DNA from: Oegoconia quadripuncta
Lineage: Eukaryota; Arthropoda; Insecta; Lepidoptera; Autostichidae
Assembly: GCA_949316235.1 (NCBI GenBank)
Contig: OX438741.1
Coordinates: forward strand, 25,177,324-25,241,323
DNA: 64,000 nucleotides
Reading direction: 5' to 3'
Shown: piece after piece, positions 10,534 to 21,178 of the stretch
Numbering within the stretch: the first letter of the stretch is position 1
Layout of the letters: each line of letters opens with the position of its first letter
Notes under the pieces: generated by a model
Told to the model about the DNA's origin: nothing
Databases searched by the model: none
The model's input: the letters and a program-made list of their open reading frames with translations, nothing else
Program-made: the position numbers and the translations under genes

Positions 10534-10932
10534 TATTATTTATTTAATAAATATGGTGATTATGTATTCGACATCAATGGAACCTTTCCCTGATAACCGA
10601 TTTCGACTGAAGATAAAATAAGAAATAACAAATTTGTTAAAGCATCGTAGAGTAGGTATTTCATTTGACAGGACATTTTCTTTCGTGACAAATTAAATGG
10701 TTCTTATAGATTTGACATCCCTCAATTTGAGAAAGCTGATACACTTTGTATTCTGTATAATGAGGCTAACTTTTATATATTTTTTTTTCATTTGCAATGC
10801 CCTAACAAACCCTTAATGTAAGCAAACATGAATCTATACAAATAAAATGTGAAATGAGGATTGCAGTACATAGGTACATGTTTTTGTTGTTTTCTACCAT
10901 GCTTGCTTGTCCGGCTTACTAAATAATGTTTG

Positions 10933-11266
10933 ACACTAGATGCGCCTTTTGTCTAGGGCTAGATGCGCCTTTTGTACAGGGCTAGATGCGCCTTTTGCCT
11001 AGGACTAGAAGCGTCCTGGTGTTGAGGGCTAGATGCGCCTTTTGTCCAGGACTAGATGCGTCCTGGTATTAAAGGCTAGACGCGCCTTTCTATTCGGGAC
11101 TATATGCGTCCTAATATAATGTATGTATGTACGTCATGTATGGATGCGTCGATATACTTAATAATATAAGGCAATAAATGATTTGAATTTGAATTAGAAT
11201 TTACTACTGTTTTATAGAAGAGGACTAGATGCGTCCTATATATTTACAGCTAAGGCTAGACGCGCC
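10933..11266 (+). repeat. Array of about ten small stem-loops in the leader
   Basis: Units at about 10933, 10955, 10978, 11001, 11025, 11046, 11070, 11096, 11221 and 11252. Nearly every unit has a 7-base loop of the type TAGATGC between complementary arms: GGC/GCC in one class and GGAC/GTCC in the other. Outer pairs change together too, for example CCAGGAC/GTCCTGG at 11046-11064 and AAAGGC/GCCTTT at 11070-11088. The first unit lacks a proper stem. Spacing (20-35 bases) is irregular. Confidence 0.85.
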
Positions 11267-11460
11267 ACTCGCTACATGAAAGCAGAATTTAGGTATCTAT
11301 GTTATAGATGTCCTCCTGTAAATACGTCATGTTGGTATACAGGGGTCAGGTGAACTTTGTAATAGTGGACTGTTATTTCTTGTACTATAGTTACTTATCG
11401 ATGTTTTTTTTTTGACGGAATAGCTATCCATGTGATTTATGTTTTGTTCCTTTTGAGGTC

Positions 11461-12987
11461 ATGAGTGGGGATAGACACGGAGCTGACCGAAGGTGCCAGA
11501 GAAAGAGGGGCTGCCCGTCGTCGTCGTCGGGTGGTCGACCTGATGCTAAGTATAAACGAGGTACGTCATCATCGGCCTGGATCGTGGAGGATGTCAATCA
11601 GGAGTCGGAAGTATATTGTGCTAGCCCAACTACCTCTGAACGAAGTAAAGATTTTGCGCCATCAGGATTCTCAGTGGATGACGTTGCGAGACTCTTGTCC
11701 ACTTTTGGGAGGAGAGACAACGAGAAACTCCACCATTTGAGTAACAATCACCTGAATAACGTAATACCGGAATTCGACCCATCTAGTAAGACTCAGAATA
11801 TTGAAAGTTGGGTTAGGAAGGTTAACGAGTGCGCCAGCATTTACAATTGGGACGAGAAGCAAACCATGCATTTTGCCCTACAGAAATTAGTGGGCTTAGC
11901 TAAAAGGTGGTTTGAATCTCTACCGACCGTTATTTATACTTGGGCAGAGTGGCAGGTTAAGCTCAGACGTGCGTTTCCAACCGAGCAGAATTACGGTCGA
12001 CTCCTTGAGGAAATGCTGGCCCGCACAACGCGTAGCAATGAATGTTTGCAGGAGTACTTTTATGATAAGTTGACACTATTAAATCGATGTGAAATTCAGG
12101 GCAAGAAGGCTGTGGATTGCGTTATTCATGGAATTGTTGATAAATCTATTAGGAGTGGTGCACAGGCTTTAAATTGTGAGGAACCTGAAGATCTATTGAG
12201 TTTTCTCAATTCGCAACGTACACCTGATACATTTTTTTCAAAAAAACGAAATGATAGCTTTTTGTCTAACCGACCGAACAATTCTTTAACTCCAAGGGAT
12301 CGCAGTGCAACTACATGTTTCAATTGTAAGAATAAGGGACACACTTATCATACTTGCCCAAGTCCTTTAATCAAGTGTGGCAAATGCCAGCGGGTGGGTC
12401 ATGTTGGCGATGCCTGTAAGTTTCCCGTTTTAAAGACCAGTCGTGATAGTACGGTCTCGCAAGAATCACGTAAGACGTTTACAATTTCCACACTAAATAA
12501 GTCGAACGATAAATTCTTTAAGAAAGCTGTAGTTAATGGTCAAGATGTTGTAGCATATATTGATTTTGGTAGCGAGTGCAGCTTGATGCGAGAGGCTGAG
12601 GCGGAGGCGTTGCAATTGAAGAAATCTTTTAGTGATCTGCCAGCTATTCGAGGTTTTGGTAATTCGTCTGTAGTACCACTTTACAAAAGCGTGATTTCCT
12701 TAAAATTAGACGAAGTTGAGGCTTACATTGAAGTCCTTGTCGTCAACAATGAATTTATGCAAACTACACTTTTAATAGGTCAAGATTTCACGGAGCTCCC
12801 CTGTGTTGCCGTTTTAAAGGATAACACGAAATTATTGTTTTATAAAGGTCCGGGCGACGATCCTACCAATCAGCACACGAATATGAAACTAACAGTCACG
12901 GAACCCACTAGTATACGAGATGTCAGCTTGGTTGAGGTTTCTGTTGAGAACCCTACTCTCACTGGCGATATTTACGTTGAAGGTTAG
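11461..12987 (+). CDS. gag: Gag plus protease domain, 508 aa
   Basis: Structural protein of the retrotransposon with a protease-like domain at its C-terminus. A Ty3/gypsy capsid-like region lies about residues 100-260 (motif NIESWVRKVN, WAEWQVKLRRAF). Two CCHC zinc knuckles follow at 286-299 (CFNCKNKGHTYHTC) and 306-319 (CGKCQRVGHVGDAC). A retropepsin-like segment spans about 355-450, with YIDFGSECSL (residues 366-375) in the catalytic place and LLIGQDF (437-443) as the distal motif. The usual D-T/S-G triplet reads D-F-G, which may alter or abolish activity or may be a family trait. The start is the first ATG of the open frame, after a long structured leader. It ends in a TAG in the same frame as pol. 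Confidence 0.92.
   Translation: MSGDRHGADRRCQRKRGCPSSSSGGRPDAKYKRGTSSSAWIVEDVNQESEVYCASPTTSERSKDFAPSGFSVDDVARLLSTFGRRDNEKLHHLSNNHLNNVIPEFDPSSKTQNIESWVRKVNECASIYNWDEKQTMHFALQKLVGLAKRWFESLPTVIYTWAEWQVKLRRAFPTEQNYGRLLEEMLARTTRSNECLQEYFYDKLTLLNRCEIQGKKAVDCVIHGIVDKSIRSGAQALNCEEPEDLLSFLNSQRTPDTFFSKKRNDSFLSNRPNNSLTPRDRSATTCFNCKNKGHTYHTCPSPLIKCGKCQRVGHVGDACKFPVLKTSRDSTVSQESRKTFTISTLNKSNDKFFKKAVVNGQDVVAYIDFGSECSLMREAEAEALQLKKSFSDLPAIRGFGNSSVVPLYKSVISLKLDEVEAYIEVLVVNNEFMQTTLLIGQDFTELPCVAVLKDNTKLLFYKGPGDDPTNQHTNMKLTVTEPTSIRDVSLVEVSVENPTLTGDIYVEG
12985..12987 (+). promoter_or_regulatory. In-frame TAG between gag-pro and pol
   Basis: The stop is followed by 24 open codons in the same frame before the first ATG of the downstream frame at 13060. 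gag-pro and pol thus form one frame broken by a single stop. This could be a programmed readthrough site or a nonsense mutation; the sequence alone does not decide. Confidence 0.7.
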
Positions 12988-13059
12988 AGCTGCGGAGAGC
13001 CGGGTAGAGAGTATCATCTCCATCAAGGAGTCTATCGAGTAGAGGATGGTAGAAGTCAC

Positions 13060-16014
13060 ATGGTTTTAACCAATCTCACGACTGGAATTCTGACTTTGGG
13101 ATCGAATGAATTGCTGGCTAGGGCTACAAGTGTTTGTGAAAGGAAAGTTCGTCAAATCAATAGGATTCTCAGAGATGTTTCTACATTAGAGCCCCTACGA
13201 AAATCAGATATTAGGGTTGGTGGTAATATCAGCGAAAAAGTTGTGGATAAATTATTTGGTCTTCTGCAATCCTACCGTGACTGTTTTGCCCTCGACTTAA
13301 ATGAAATAGGCTGTGCTAAGGATGTGACTATGTCAATAGATTTAGTTGATGACCGGCCCGTAGTATATAGGCCGTATAGGTTGTCGTACTCTGAGAGAGA
13401 ACAAGTCCGTGGTGTAATCGAGGAGTTTTTACAAAACGATATAATCCAAGAATCTTCTTCTGACTTTGCTAGTCCGATTTTAATGGTCAAAAAGAAGACA
13501 GGAGAACAGCGTCTTTGCGTCGATTTCAGAGCACTAAATAATAAGACTCGAAAGGATTCTTTTCCTCTCCCACTTATAGAGGACCAGTTAACCAACCTAA
13601 GCGGTAATATCTTCTTTTGCACGTTAGATCTGGCCTCTGGTTATTATCAGGTACCTATGTCTGAGGAGAGCCGTCGTTTTACTGCCTTCGTAACGCCCGA
13701 CGGGCATTATGAATTTAAAAGAATGCCCTTTGGCCTTGCAAATGCACCGGCGGTATTCCAAAGGCTCATTAATAAAATGCTCGGCTCTAAGCGCTTCGAG
13801 TCTGCTCTAGCCTATTTGGACGATATTTTGGTTCCGTCTCGAAATTTAGAACAAGGTTTTCAAAGATTAGAAGATGTTCTAAAACTATTGCGTGAGAATG
13901 GCCTTACGCTCAAACTATCGAAATGCAGGTTCTTTGACAATGTAATCAATTATCTTGGTTACGAGATATCTTCCAGCGGGGTACGGCCTGATGAGCTCAA
14001 AATCGCAGCCATGAAAGAATTCCCTGTTCCAAGGTCAGTGCACGAGGTTAGGCAATTTTTAGGTCTAGCTGGTTACTTCAGAAAATTTGTCAGAGGTTTT
14101 GGTGAGATTGCTAGACCTCTGACGAATTTATTGAAGAAAGATACACCTTTTAGTTGGAATGAATTAGAGGCACAGGCATTTATTTCATTAAAAGAAAAAT
14201 TGATTGAACGACCCCTTTTGTCGCTGTACAATCCCGGACTCGAAACTGAGCTCCATACAGACGCCAGTGCTTTGGGAGTTGGGGGAATTTTATTACAATG
14301 GCAGGAAAATCCGAGGGTGTTGAAACCAGTGGCTTACTTTAGCCGGCAAACAACGCCAGAGGAACGTCATTTACATTCTTATGAGTTGGAGACCCTGGCT
14401 ATTGTGTGTTCGCTAAAGAAGTTTAGGGTTTTTCTGCTAGGTGTACATTTTAAAGTTGTAACTGACTGTCATGCCCTCAGAACGACTCTCACGAAACGTG
14501 ATTTAGTCCCTCGTATAGCGCGGTGGTGGCTTCAGATAAGCGAGTTCACGTTCGAGATTGAATACAGGCCCGGTGTCCAGATGAGGCACGTAGATGCCCT
14601 GAGTCGAAACTCAAACCTCTCGGAACAAGAAGCAGAGTCTATTGCCACTGTTTATAATATAGAAAAAGACGATTGGCTGTTAACTTTTCAAATTACCGAC
14701 TCGGACATATCGCGGATTGTAAAAATACTCAAACCAGATAATGATGATGAAATTAAGGACATTAGGAAAAACTACGTGATTAAGCAAAACAAAGTCTATA
14801 GGAAAGTTGGTGAAAAGTTGTGTCTGGTTGTGCCTCGTGGTGCTCGTTTCCAGATTTGTCGATCAAATCATGATGACATAGGCCATTTGGGCTTAACGAA
14901 GACAATTGAGAAAATTCAGAGTAACTTTTGGTTCCCAAAATTAAGACGATTTGTAAAAAAATATGTACAATCTTGTTTAGAATGTGCCTATAACAAAGAT
15001 TGTGCGAATAAAAAGAAAACAGGATATTTATACCCAATCCAAAAGGTAGACGTTCCTTTTCACACTATTCATATTGACCATCTTGGCCCATTTATAAAAA
15101 GCAAGAAAGGGAACGCCTACATTTTGACAGTCGTTGATGGTTTTACGAAGTATATGTTTGCAAAAGCAGTGAAGAATACAAAAACCAAAATCACAATCAA
15201 AATATTAGAAAACATTTTTTACGATTTTGGTCTACCTGCAAGAATAATTTCTGATAGGGGTACTTCCTTTACTTCAATGGGATTCAACAGGTTTTGTGAT
15301 CTTCACGGCATCAAACATGTACTTAACGCAGTTGCGTGTCCCCGTGCAAATGGTCAGGCTGAACGCTTCAATCAGACCATTTTACAAGCAATGAGTAAAC
15401 TAAATATCAACACTGATGAACGTGACTGGGACGCGCAACTGGGAAAGGTACAATGGGGTATTAACAATACCATCAATTCGACTACAAAGAAGACTGCATC
15501 GGAGGCTCTGTTTGGCATCAGGTTACGAGACAGCCTTATGAACAAACTTAATATTGTAGAAGAAGTTATAACGGATAACCTCCAAAATGTTAGAGAAGAA
15601 GTTGATCGTAATATTCGTCTTAGTCAAGAAAAACAAAAACGTCACCATGATGCAGACAGGGCTCCCGCTGCAGTTTACAAAGAAGGTGATTTGATTAAAA
15701 TAACTAGGACAAATTATTATAATCAAGGAAATAGTAAGAAACTCTTATCCAAATTTGTCGGGCCGTTTAAGATTATAGAGGTAATAGGAAATGACAGATA
15801 TAAAATCGCTGACATACCTGGATTTAGAAAAAGGAAAAGATCGTTTGAAAGTGTCGTTGCAGCTGACAGGATAAGACCTTGGATTAGTCTAGGTACCTCT
15901 AGTTACTCTGACAAGTCTGATGAAAGTCTGACGATTCAAGTTCTGATAGTGAGGGAGATATTCCCCTGGCAATGCTGCAGCGACAAAAGCAAACTACATA
16001 ATATAGTTATGTAA
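13060..16014 (+). CDS. pol: Pol polyprotein: reverse transcriptase, RNase H, integrase (984 aa from first ATG)
   Basis: Copies the RNA into DNA and inserts it. Residues counted from the ATG at 13060; the frame is open from 12988. Reverse transcriptase about 100-330 with CTLDLASGYYQVPM (D190), FKRMPFGLANAPAVFQ and the YLDD box at 252-255. RNase H about 395-520 with HTDAS (D401), ELETLAI (E443) and TDCHA (D469). Integrase has an HHCC finger (H604, H609, C639, C642), then a DD35E core: D673 (HIDHLGPF), D732 (SDRGTSF), E768 (NGQAERFN), with 35 residues between the last two. A C-terminal basic segment (GFRKRKRSF) follows. All catalytic residues checked are present and there is no internal stop. 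No chromodomain was recognised. The natural start probably lies upstream as a Gag-Pol fusion. Confidence 0.95.
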   Translation: MVLTNLTTGILTLGSNELLARATSVCERKVRQINRILRDVSTLEPLRKSDIRVGGNISEKVVDKLFGLLQSYRDCFALDLNEIGCAKDVTMSIDLVDDRPVVYRPYRLSYSEREQVRGVIEEFLQNDIIQESSSDFASPILMVKKKTGEQRLCVDFRALNNKTRKDSFPLPLIEDQLTNLSGNIFFCTLDLASGYYQVPMSEESRRFTAFVTPDGHYEFKRMPFGLANAPAVFQRLINKMLGSKRFESALAYLDDILVPSRNLEQGFQRLEDVLKLLRENGLTLKLSKCRFFDNVINYLGYEISSSGVRPDELKIAAMKEFPVPRSVHEVRQFLGLAGYFRKFVRGFGEIARPLTNLLKKDTPFSWNELEAQAFISLKEKLIERPLLSLYNPGLETELHTDASALGVGGILLQWQENPRVLKPVAYFSRQTTPEERHLHSYELETLAIVCSLKKFRVFLLGVHFKVVTDCHALRTTLTKRDLVPRIARWWLQISEFTFEIEYRPGVQMRHVDALSRNSNLSEQEAESIATVYNIEKDDWLLTFQITDSDISRIVKILKPDNDDEIKDIRKNYVIKQNKVYRKVGEKLCLVVPRGARFQICRSNHDDIGHLGLTKTIEKIQSNFWFPKLRRFVKKYVQSCLECAYNKDCANKKKTGYLYPIQKVDVPFHTIHIDHLGPFIKSKKGNAYILTVVDGFTKYMFAKAVKNTKTKITIKILENIFYDFGLPARIISDRGTSFTSMGFNRFCDLHGIKHVLNAVACPRANGQAERFNQTILQAMSKLNINTDERDWDAQLGKVQWGINNTINSTTKKTASEALFGIRLRDSLMNKLNIVEEVITDNLQNVREEVDRNIRLSQEKQKRHHDADRAPAAVYKEGDLIKITRTNYYNQGNSKKLLSKFVGPFKIIEVIGNDRYKIADIPGFRKRKRSFESVVAADRIRPWISLGTSSYSDKSDESLTIQVLIVREIFPWQCCSDKSKLHNIVM

Positions 16015-16271
16015 TGTCATCACCTAGATAAAAAAAAAAAAAAAAAAATTAGTTTAGTATGATTTCCGAATGTTATGATTTTAAATTTTGGCAAATGAAT
16101 TAGAATGAATAATTCTAATTTATTTGCCAATTTAATTTCATGTTTAGAAAACTTATTTAGGAATTGAGATTTATATAAATATTTTTTATACATTTTTTTA
16201 TACATATTAGAAAAATTATAACTGTTTCATTTTATGTGCACCAGGAGGTTGCACCAGATCGGATGGCCGAA
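16015..16271 (+). other. Retrotransposon 3' noncoding tail with A19 tract
   Basis: Contains a run of 19 A at 16030-16048 shortly after the pol stop. Just before the 3' LTR is CACCAGGAGGTTGCACCAGA rather than a long purine run, so the plus-strand primer is not obvious. Confidence 0.6.
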
Positions 16272-16653
16272 TGTTATGATTTTAAAAAAGATAAATGGTA
16301 TTTTGTTGTCAATATTATAATTAATAATTATTAAGTTGTTATTTGGATTACCTTTTTAAGTCGTTTCTGATTGGCCGGTTAGTAAAATATGTCGACCAAT
16401 CAGAGGAGACTTCCGGCAGGTGGTTAGAATGAGGTGTCGAGCACCGACCATGTGGACGGAGGAAGGAAAAGCAGGCATTCTAGAGTTAACTGCGGAGAAG
16501 TGTAGTCGTAAAAAGAATTATTGTGTGCTTACATATTTGTTTAAAACTTGTAGTGATTGGTTGATTTAATTTATAAAACCAAGTGACACGTGTTACCGTA
16601 ATTGGTGGAATAAACGATAGTGCAATTTGCTAGAACGGTGTTTTATTCTTCAA
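16272..16653 (+). repeat. 3' LTR (382 bp)
   Basis: Same as the 5' LTR by eye over the whole length; followed by the AGTTG duplication. Confidence 0.95.
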
Positions 16654-16658
16654 AGTTG

Positions 16659-17574
16659 TATTTGAAAATAATTTAAAATTTTTACGATGAAAGCGTCATT
16701 ATGCAATGAAAAGGTGCTCTTGTATATCTTTATTTTTCATTTCACTTCTAATGCGCGTAAGAACGGCATCGCAAAATTGCAGCTTCTGTATGTACCAAGT
16801 CGTAGGCACAGCTACTAGCAAATATTAAAATTTGTAAAGGCTAAACTCCCAATTACGCCGCCCAGCGGTACCTCGCTAGTTGTAGGTAATGAAGTGTCCA
16901 AGATCGGTGGGCATGGAATCGACTCTGTCCGATAATACAGTAATTTATTGACCCATATTTCTCGCCGCACGCGCCCGACGGGACCCTTACGACTATCGCA
17001 ACGATCGGGCCCCTATTATGTAACGTAACCGCAGGAAAATATGGAATGAAGCACCTGATCCAGGATAAGTTCGAAGGGTTTTGAAAAACATTCATTCTGT
17101 TTATTCCTTCTCTTTTAGTTTATAGGAATGTAACAGGATTTACGTTTATGTTGTAATAAATTAAAAATTATTAATAATTATCTGTAAGCTCCTCCAACTG
17201 TAACTCCTATAACCAAATCCAATCCAAATCACAGTGGTACTCGACAAGGCGCCTACTGAAGGTAGACGGTGCCTTACGTGACTCTATTGCTACCATAAAC
17301 CTCAGACTAATTAAAGAAAGAAATAAGGTATGTAAGTAGAAAAAAGAAGTTTACTTCCCTCCCTCGGCAAATAGGAGTGCAGCCAATGAAACCCAAAGCG
17401 ACACTGAAGCCGATCCTATGGGGAGGGAGTAAGTGAAGCTTGGTCCTGCCGATTTCGTATACACCACGGACTGCGCTTAAATGCAGTGAGGGGGGCGGTA
17501 GCAGAAAGCTACCGCAAGTAAAAGTACCAGTAATAACTGTGGCAAAACCGCAGTGAGCAAGGAAAATAGCTCTA
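16659..17574. other. No gene recognised
   Basis: The region 16840-17100 is less AT-rich and open on the minus strand for 80 codons, but no family was recognised. Bases 17330-17560 read like transposon debris. Confidence 0.4.
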
Positions 17575-17790
17575 AGAACTGATGGGGCATTAAATTTCTT
17601 GAGTGGAGACCATGCACCAGCAAGCGCAGCGTAGGACATCTATACCCACAAGTTGGACGGATGCACTAATGAAGGTCGCGGGAAGTCGTTGGTAGCAGAA
17701 CGCTTTTAACCGGTCGCTCCGTAAATCTAAGCCTCCCGTTTATGCTTAGCAGTGGGCGTCCTATGGCTGATACAGCGATGAAGATTATTG
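17575..17790 (+). pseudogene. RTE-type LINE reverse transcriptase C-terminal fragment
   Basis: Translation around 17597 gives FLEWRPCTSKRSVGHLYPQV, a decayed version of the RTE C-terminal W-R-P...K-R-S-V-G-R motif, followed by AGCAGTGGGCGTCCTATGGC, the typical 3' end. Frameshifts are present. Confidence 0.7.
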
Positions 17791-18615
17791 TTAATACTAG
17801 CCAATGTGGAAGGTTTTAGTGATAAATTATCATATTGACCGTTTATAATGCACAATTGCCGCATAACCGTGACAAATTTTATGAATTTTGAAATAATACA
17901 CAAACAACAAACAAACTGCACGGGCTTTGTCAAAAAATCCGCGATAGTTTGAATTTAGGAATAAATTAAGTCCGTCCAACAGACAGACCACACCGATTCC
18001 ACGTGGTAGATACTAGATATTTTCATCATGCCTTGATGCGTATATTAGAGAAATTTCCTAGTGTCGGAGTGATGTATTATTAACCATATTCTAAACTACG
18101 AAAGCACCGTCGAAAGACGCTGTATGCTAATACTAACTTACTGAATAACAGAACTAAAGACGAAATCGTAATTCAATATTATATTTTTCGTTATTGGTGG
18201 ATTTTACAAACATATACATAAAGATTGGTAGATAACATAAGAGTCCGAGAAATCAATCAGCTCCCCGATACACTGGCTTACTATGGACAAGAAAACCACC
18301 CTAATTGGATATTACTCATTCATTAGGCAATCAAATCAAAACAAAAGAATTAATTTGACGCTGCAGTTAAGAACATAAATCTTTCCGAATACAAATTGAG
18401 GTTTTAAGACTTCGCTACGTCCAACTGGGCAAATGCTTGAAGATACTGATAACAGCAATTACATTCCAGCTTACCTAATGAGTTGGCCACAGCTTAATAG
18501 CTCCATTAAAAGTTTTAACGATACGTCTTTATCTTCGAATTATTGCGTCTTATCCATCCAATTGGTCCTTGTTCAGCAATGAATATGTCTAGACAAACGA
18601 ATAACAGGAAATTCA
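17791..18615. other. No gene seen
   Basis: AT-rich, no recognised feature. Confidence 0.45.
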
Positions 18616-18648
18616 GCGTATTGTCTGCGAATTTTGTCTCGCCGCATT
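18616..18648 (+). repeat. Short direct repeat, copy 1
   Basis: TTGTCTGCGAATTTTGTCTC plus GCCGCATT; recurs at 19186-19213 with one difference. It may be scraps of one dispersed element, or a local duplication next to the foldback MITE. Confidence 0.6.
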
Positions 18649-18683
18649 TAAACTGAAATGGAATTCGAATATTATCTAAATGT

Positions 18684-18828
18684 ATTCGGATGTACACCAA
18701 CTAAACTAAAACCAGTTTTGGAGTGGGGCCGTCACATCATACTGTTCCAGGGAGAAATAGACAGTACTATTTTAAAACTGGTTTTAGTTTAGATTAGTTT
18801 AGTTGGTGTACATCCGAATCGACACCAT
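18684..18828. mobile_element. Foldback MITE, copy 1 (left tip lost)
   Basis: Arms TTCGGATGTACACCAACTAA and its complement enclose an AAACCAGTTTTGGAGTGG ... TTTAAAACTGGTTT core, so the whole element can fold on itself. The right end is complete (CGAATCGACACCAT); the left tip is replaced by unrelated sequence. Further copies at 24381-24534 and 35907-36187. Confidence 0.85.
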
Positions 18829-19655
18829 TAGCAATAATTTCGGTCAAGATATACCTACGTATTTTTACCTGACTGAATAGTGGGTTATGTTTGTTACACG
18901 TATCTATGTATGTATGTTGGATTTTTATTTTCTCGTAGCGTCCAAACGGCTAGGTGGATTTTAATTAATGAGATAAGATTCGTCGTTATAGTCCGAGTCA
19001 AAGGATAGGTTCTTGGATTACAAATGGGTAGCATAGAACTGGCTTATCACAGGATTCTGTAAGTGTGTATTATTATATGCTATTCAACAGACCTGTGAAC
19101 GGCTTCTAAATCATTAATATTTTGCTGGCTGTTTCCACAATCGGGTTTTTATTTTTTTTAATTAGGTGGTTATTTCCAGAATATATTGTCTGCGAATTTT
19201 GTCTCGCCACATTATGCTCAAAATGATTTATTTATAATTTAGCCATAATTTTGGTCGTTACATTTTTTTATGAAGGACTAGAGACGCATGGATATTTCTT
19301 TAAATTCTTCTGTTGTTGAATACCTGTCTGACTAAACACCCTATCAATATTTTAAACATAGATAAAGATTGATGTGGAATGTTACGTTTAATAAACTTCG
19401 AATTCGAATCGAATTCGTTTGAATCGAAAGGATCCAGAATCTGAACTAATGTCCATTAGTATATATATGCAGGCTGTTGACAATGATGATCCAGATTTTA
19501 CTGATGAAAGTTGATGTTGGAGATAGCGAAGATCATAAATTAGAATAAGTTCCGAATTATGAGTTATAAATACTAAATGTTGAAGTGCAATAAGGAATAT
19601 TGTAGTGTATGATTTATTATATATTTGTACAGTATATTAACTATTATTATTATCC
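18829..19655. other. Gene-free stretch with second copy of the 18616 repeat
   Basis: The repeat copy lies at 19186-19213. Otherwise AT-rich, no gene recognised. Confidence 0.45.
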
Positions 19656-19735
19656 ATACTACAAGCCTACTTGCTAAGTGTGGAACTAGATGGCGCTGTA
19701 TGTACATGCAAGAGTATTTATTATTATATTACTAT
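19656..19735 (+). repeat. SINE-B 3' fragment
   Basis: CTACAAGCCTACTTGCTAAG then GGAACTAGATGGCGCTGT and a TTATTATT tail; the same order is found at 31385-31460 and, inverted, at 35440-35640 and 62833-63050. Confidence 0.65.
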
Positions 19736-21178
19736 TGTAGCTAGTTTATATAGAATCATGCCGGAACCATGGTCGTCTACTATGTCGTAAGTAGGACAGA
19801 CAACACCAACTATTCAATTACAAACAAATTCTTAAATGCACAATGAATCTCGAGTAATAAGTAATCGGCTCAAAAAGGAAATATTCTTTGCAATGCGGAT
19901 CTAAGTAAATGTTAAATTTGATTACTAAATCAGACTTCTGATAATGGAATACCGACTAATTCAATAAAGACATATTTAGGTAAGTAAATGTACTGATATA
20001 TGTATGTAGACAATCAACCTCAGAGTGACCCTAAAATGAAATGAAAATGAAGAATGAATCATCATTATCCACGTCTAATGAGATCAACGTCCCAGACTAA
20101 TTGATTTTTATGTTCACATTTGGAACCAAGGAATGTAAAGGTTACATCGTCCGCTAGAGATTTATAAAGCTGAATGGAAAAGTATTGGAAGGTTACTCAT
20201 CATTAATCTGTCAGGCACGTATCTATAATGTGTCTGGAACTCTGAACGGCAGGATAAGGCAGGCGCCAGTGATCACAACTAATTATGATAATTTCGGCCA
20301 TCGGAAAAAGGAATCTTTATGAGTTTTGGACACAGAATATTCACATTTCTCTAGATAACTATACCGAAAGTATCAATGTTGTTTATCATGTTTATTTCCA
20401 ACGAGGTACCCGGATATCTGGCCGTTGTTTCACATATAAAAAACAACGTGTTTTGTAACAATAGCTGTTACATATAAAAGAAGTCGATAAAACTATGAAG
20501 CGCTGAATTTTAAAGCATTGAATAAAATTTTGGCTGATAGCTAACTGACTTTACATCGTGGGGATGTATTTACGAAAACTTACTGTATTAGTTTAAAAAA
20601 TAAATTATGAGATTATTTAAAAAAATTGTGAAATACATAATGTAAATACAAGATATAAGAAAAAAATCTTCTGTTCATATCAGTCGTTTATAAATGTCAC
20701 TAATATATTATTTAGAGGACAATGTATATTGTATACGCTTTATAAGAAGGTGCACATTCAAAATTTGCCGGTAAACATGATCGAAACTACAACGTAAATT
20801 ATCTGCAAGAGGCTATTATTATTACATTTATCCATATGCTGTAAGTTTACCATGCAAAAAAAAAATATTTTCGACCAATTTAGACTGGTATATTTTGGTT
20901 ATATTTTGTTTTCTTCAAAATAAATTTATAAATACCTAAATAAAATATTTTATTTCAGGCATAGACTGTATAAGCATTTGTCAACTTGTATTGTTGAAAA
21001 TAACAAATTAGTCGAAGCGAGTTGGTTCCAAATTTGAGTTTGGTTGAGTCGAAGAGAAGCGTTTGTGAAAGTTTTACGCAGCACTGCTTAGAAACCATGA
21101 ACTCTGTTTTAAGGAACATACCAGACGCGCTACACTTCCTTATATTGCCGAATCATAAATTGTAATTCTAATATGTTT
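19736..21178. other. No gene seen
   Basis: AT-rich sequence without recognised coding or repeat structure. Confidence 0.45.

Larger units (their letters stand above)
9710..16658 (+). mobile_element. Complete Ty3/gypsy-type LTR retrotransposon with AGTTG target duplication
   Basis: A 6.94-kb element: 5' LTR 9715-10096, leader 10097-11460, gag-pro 11461-12987, pol 13060-16014, 3' tail, 3' LTR 16272-16653. The 5-bp AGTTG at 9710-9714 is repeated at 16654-16658, directly outside the LTRs. Domain order in pol (reverse transcriptase, RNase H, integrase) is that of Ty3/gypsy. No env-like frame follows pol. LTRs appear identical base for base, so the insertion is young. No TGG-starting tRNA primer site is seen just after the 5' LTR, and no clear polypurine tract just before the 3' LTR. 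Confidence 0.95.

Noticed and set aside
10933..11266. CRISPR-like array
   Set aside because: Units are irregular in length, lie in the transcribed leader of a retrotransposon in a eukaryotic genome, and no spacers or cas genes exist.
11465..11740. 91-codon frame overlapping gag
   Set aside because: Shadow frame of gag; no motif.
16030..16048. A19 run as a processed-pseudogene or SINE tail
   Set aside because: It lies inside the retrotransposon, between pol and the 3' LTR, with no separate insert recognised.
16853..17095. 80-codon minus-strand frame in a GC-richer patch
   Set aside because: Not recognised as any family; could be transposon remains, but no support.
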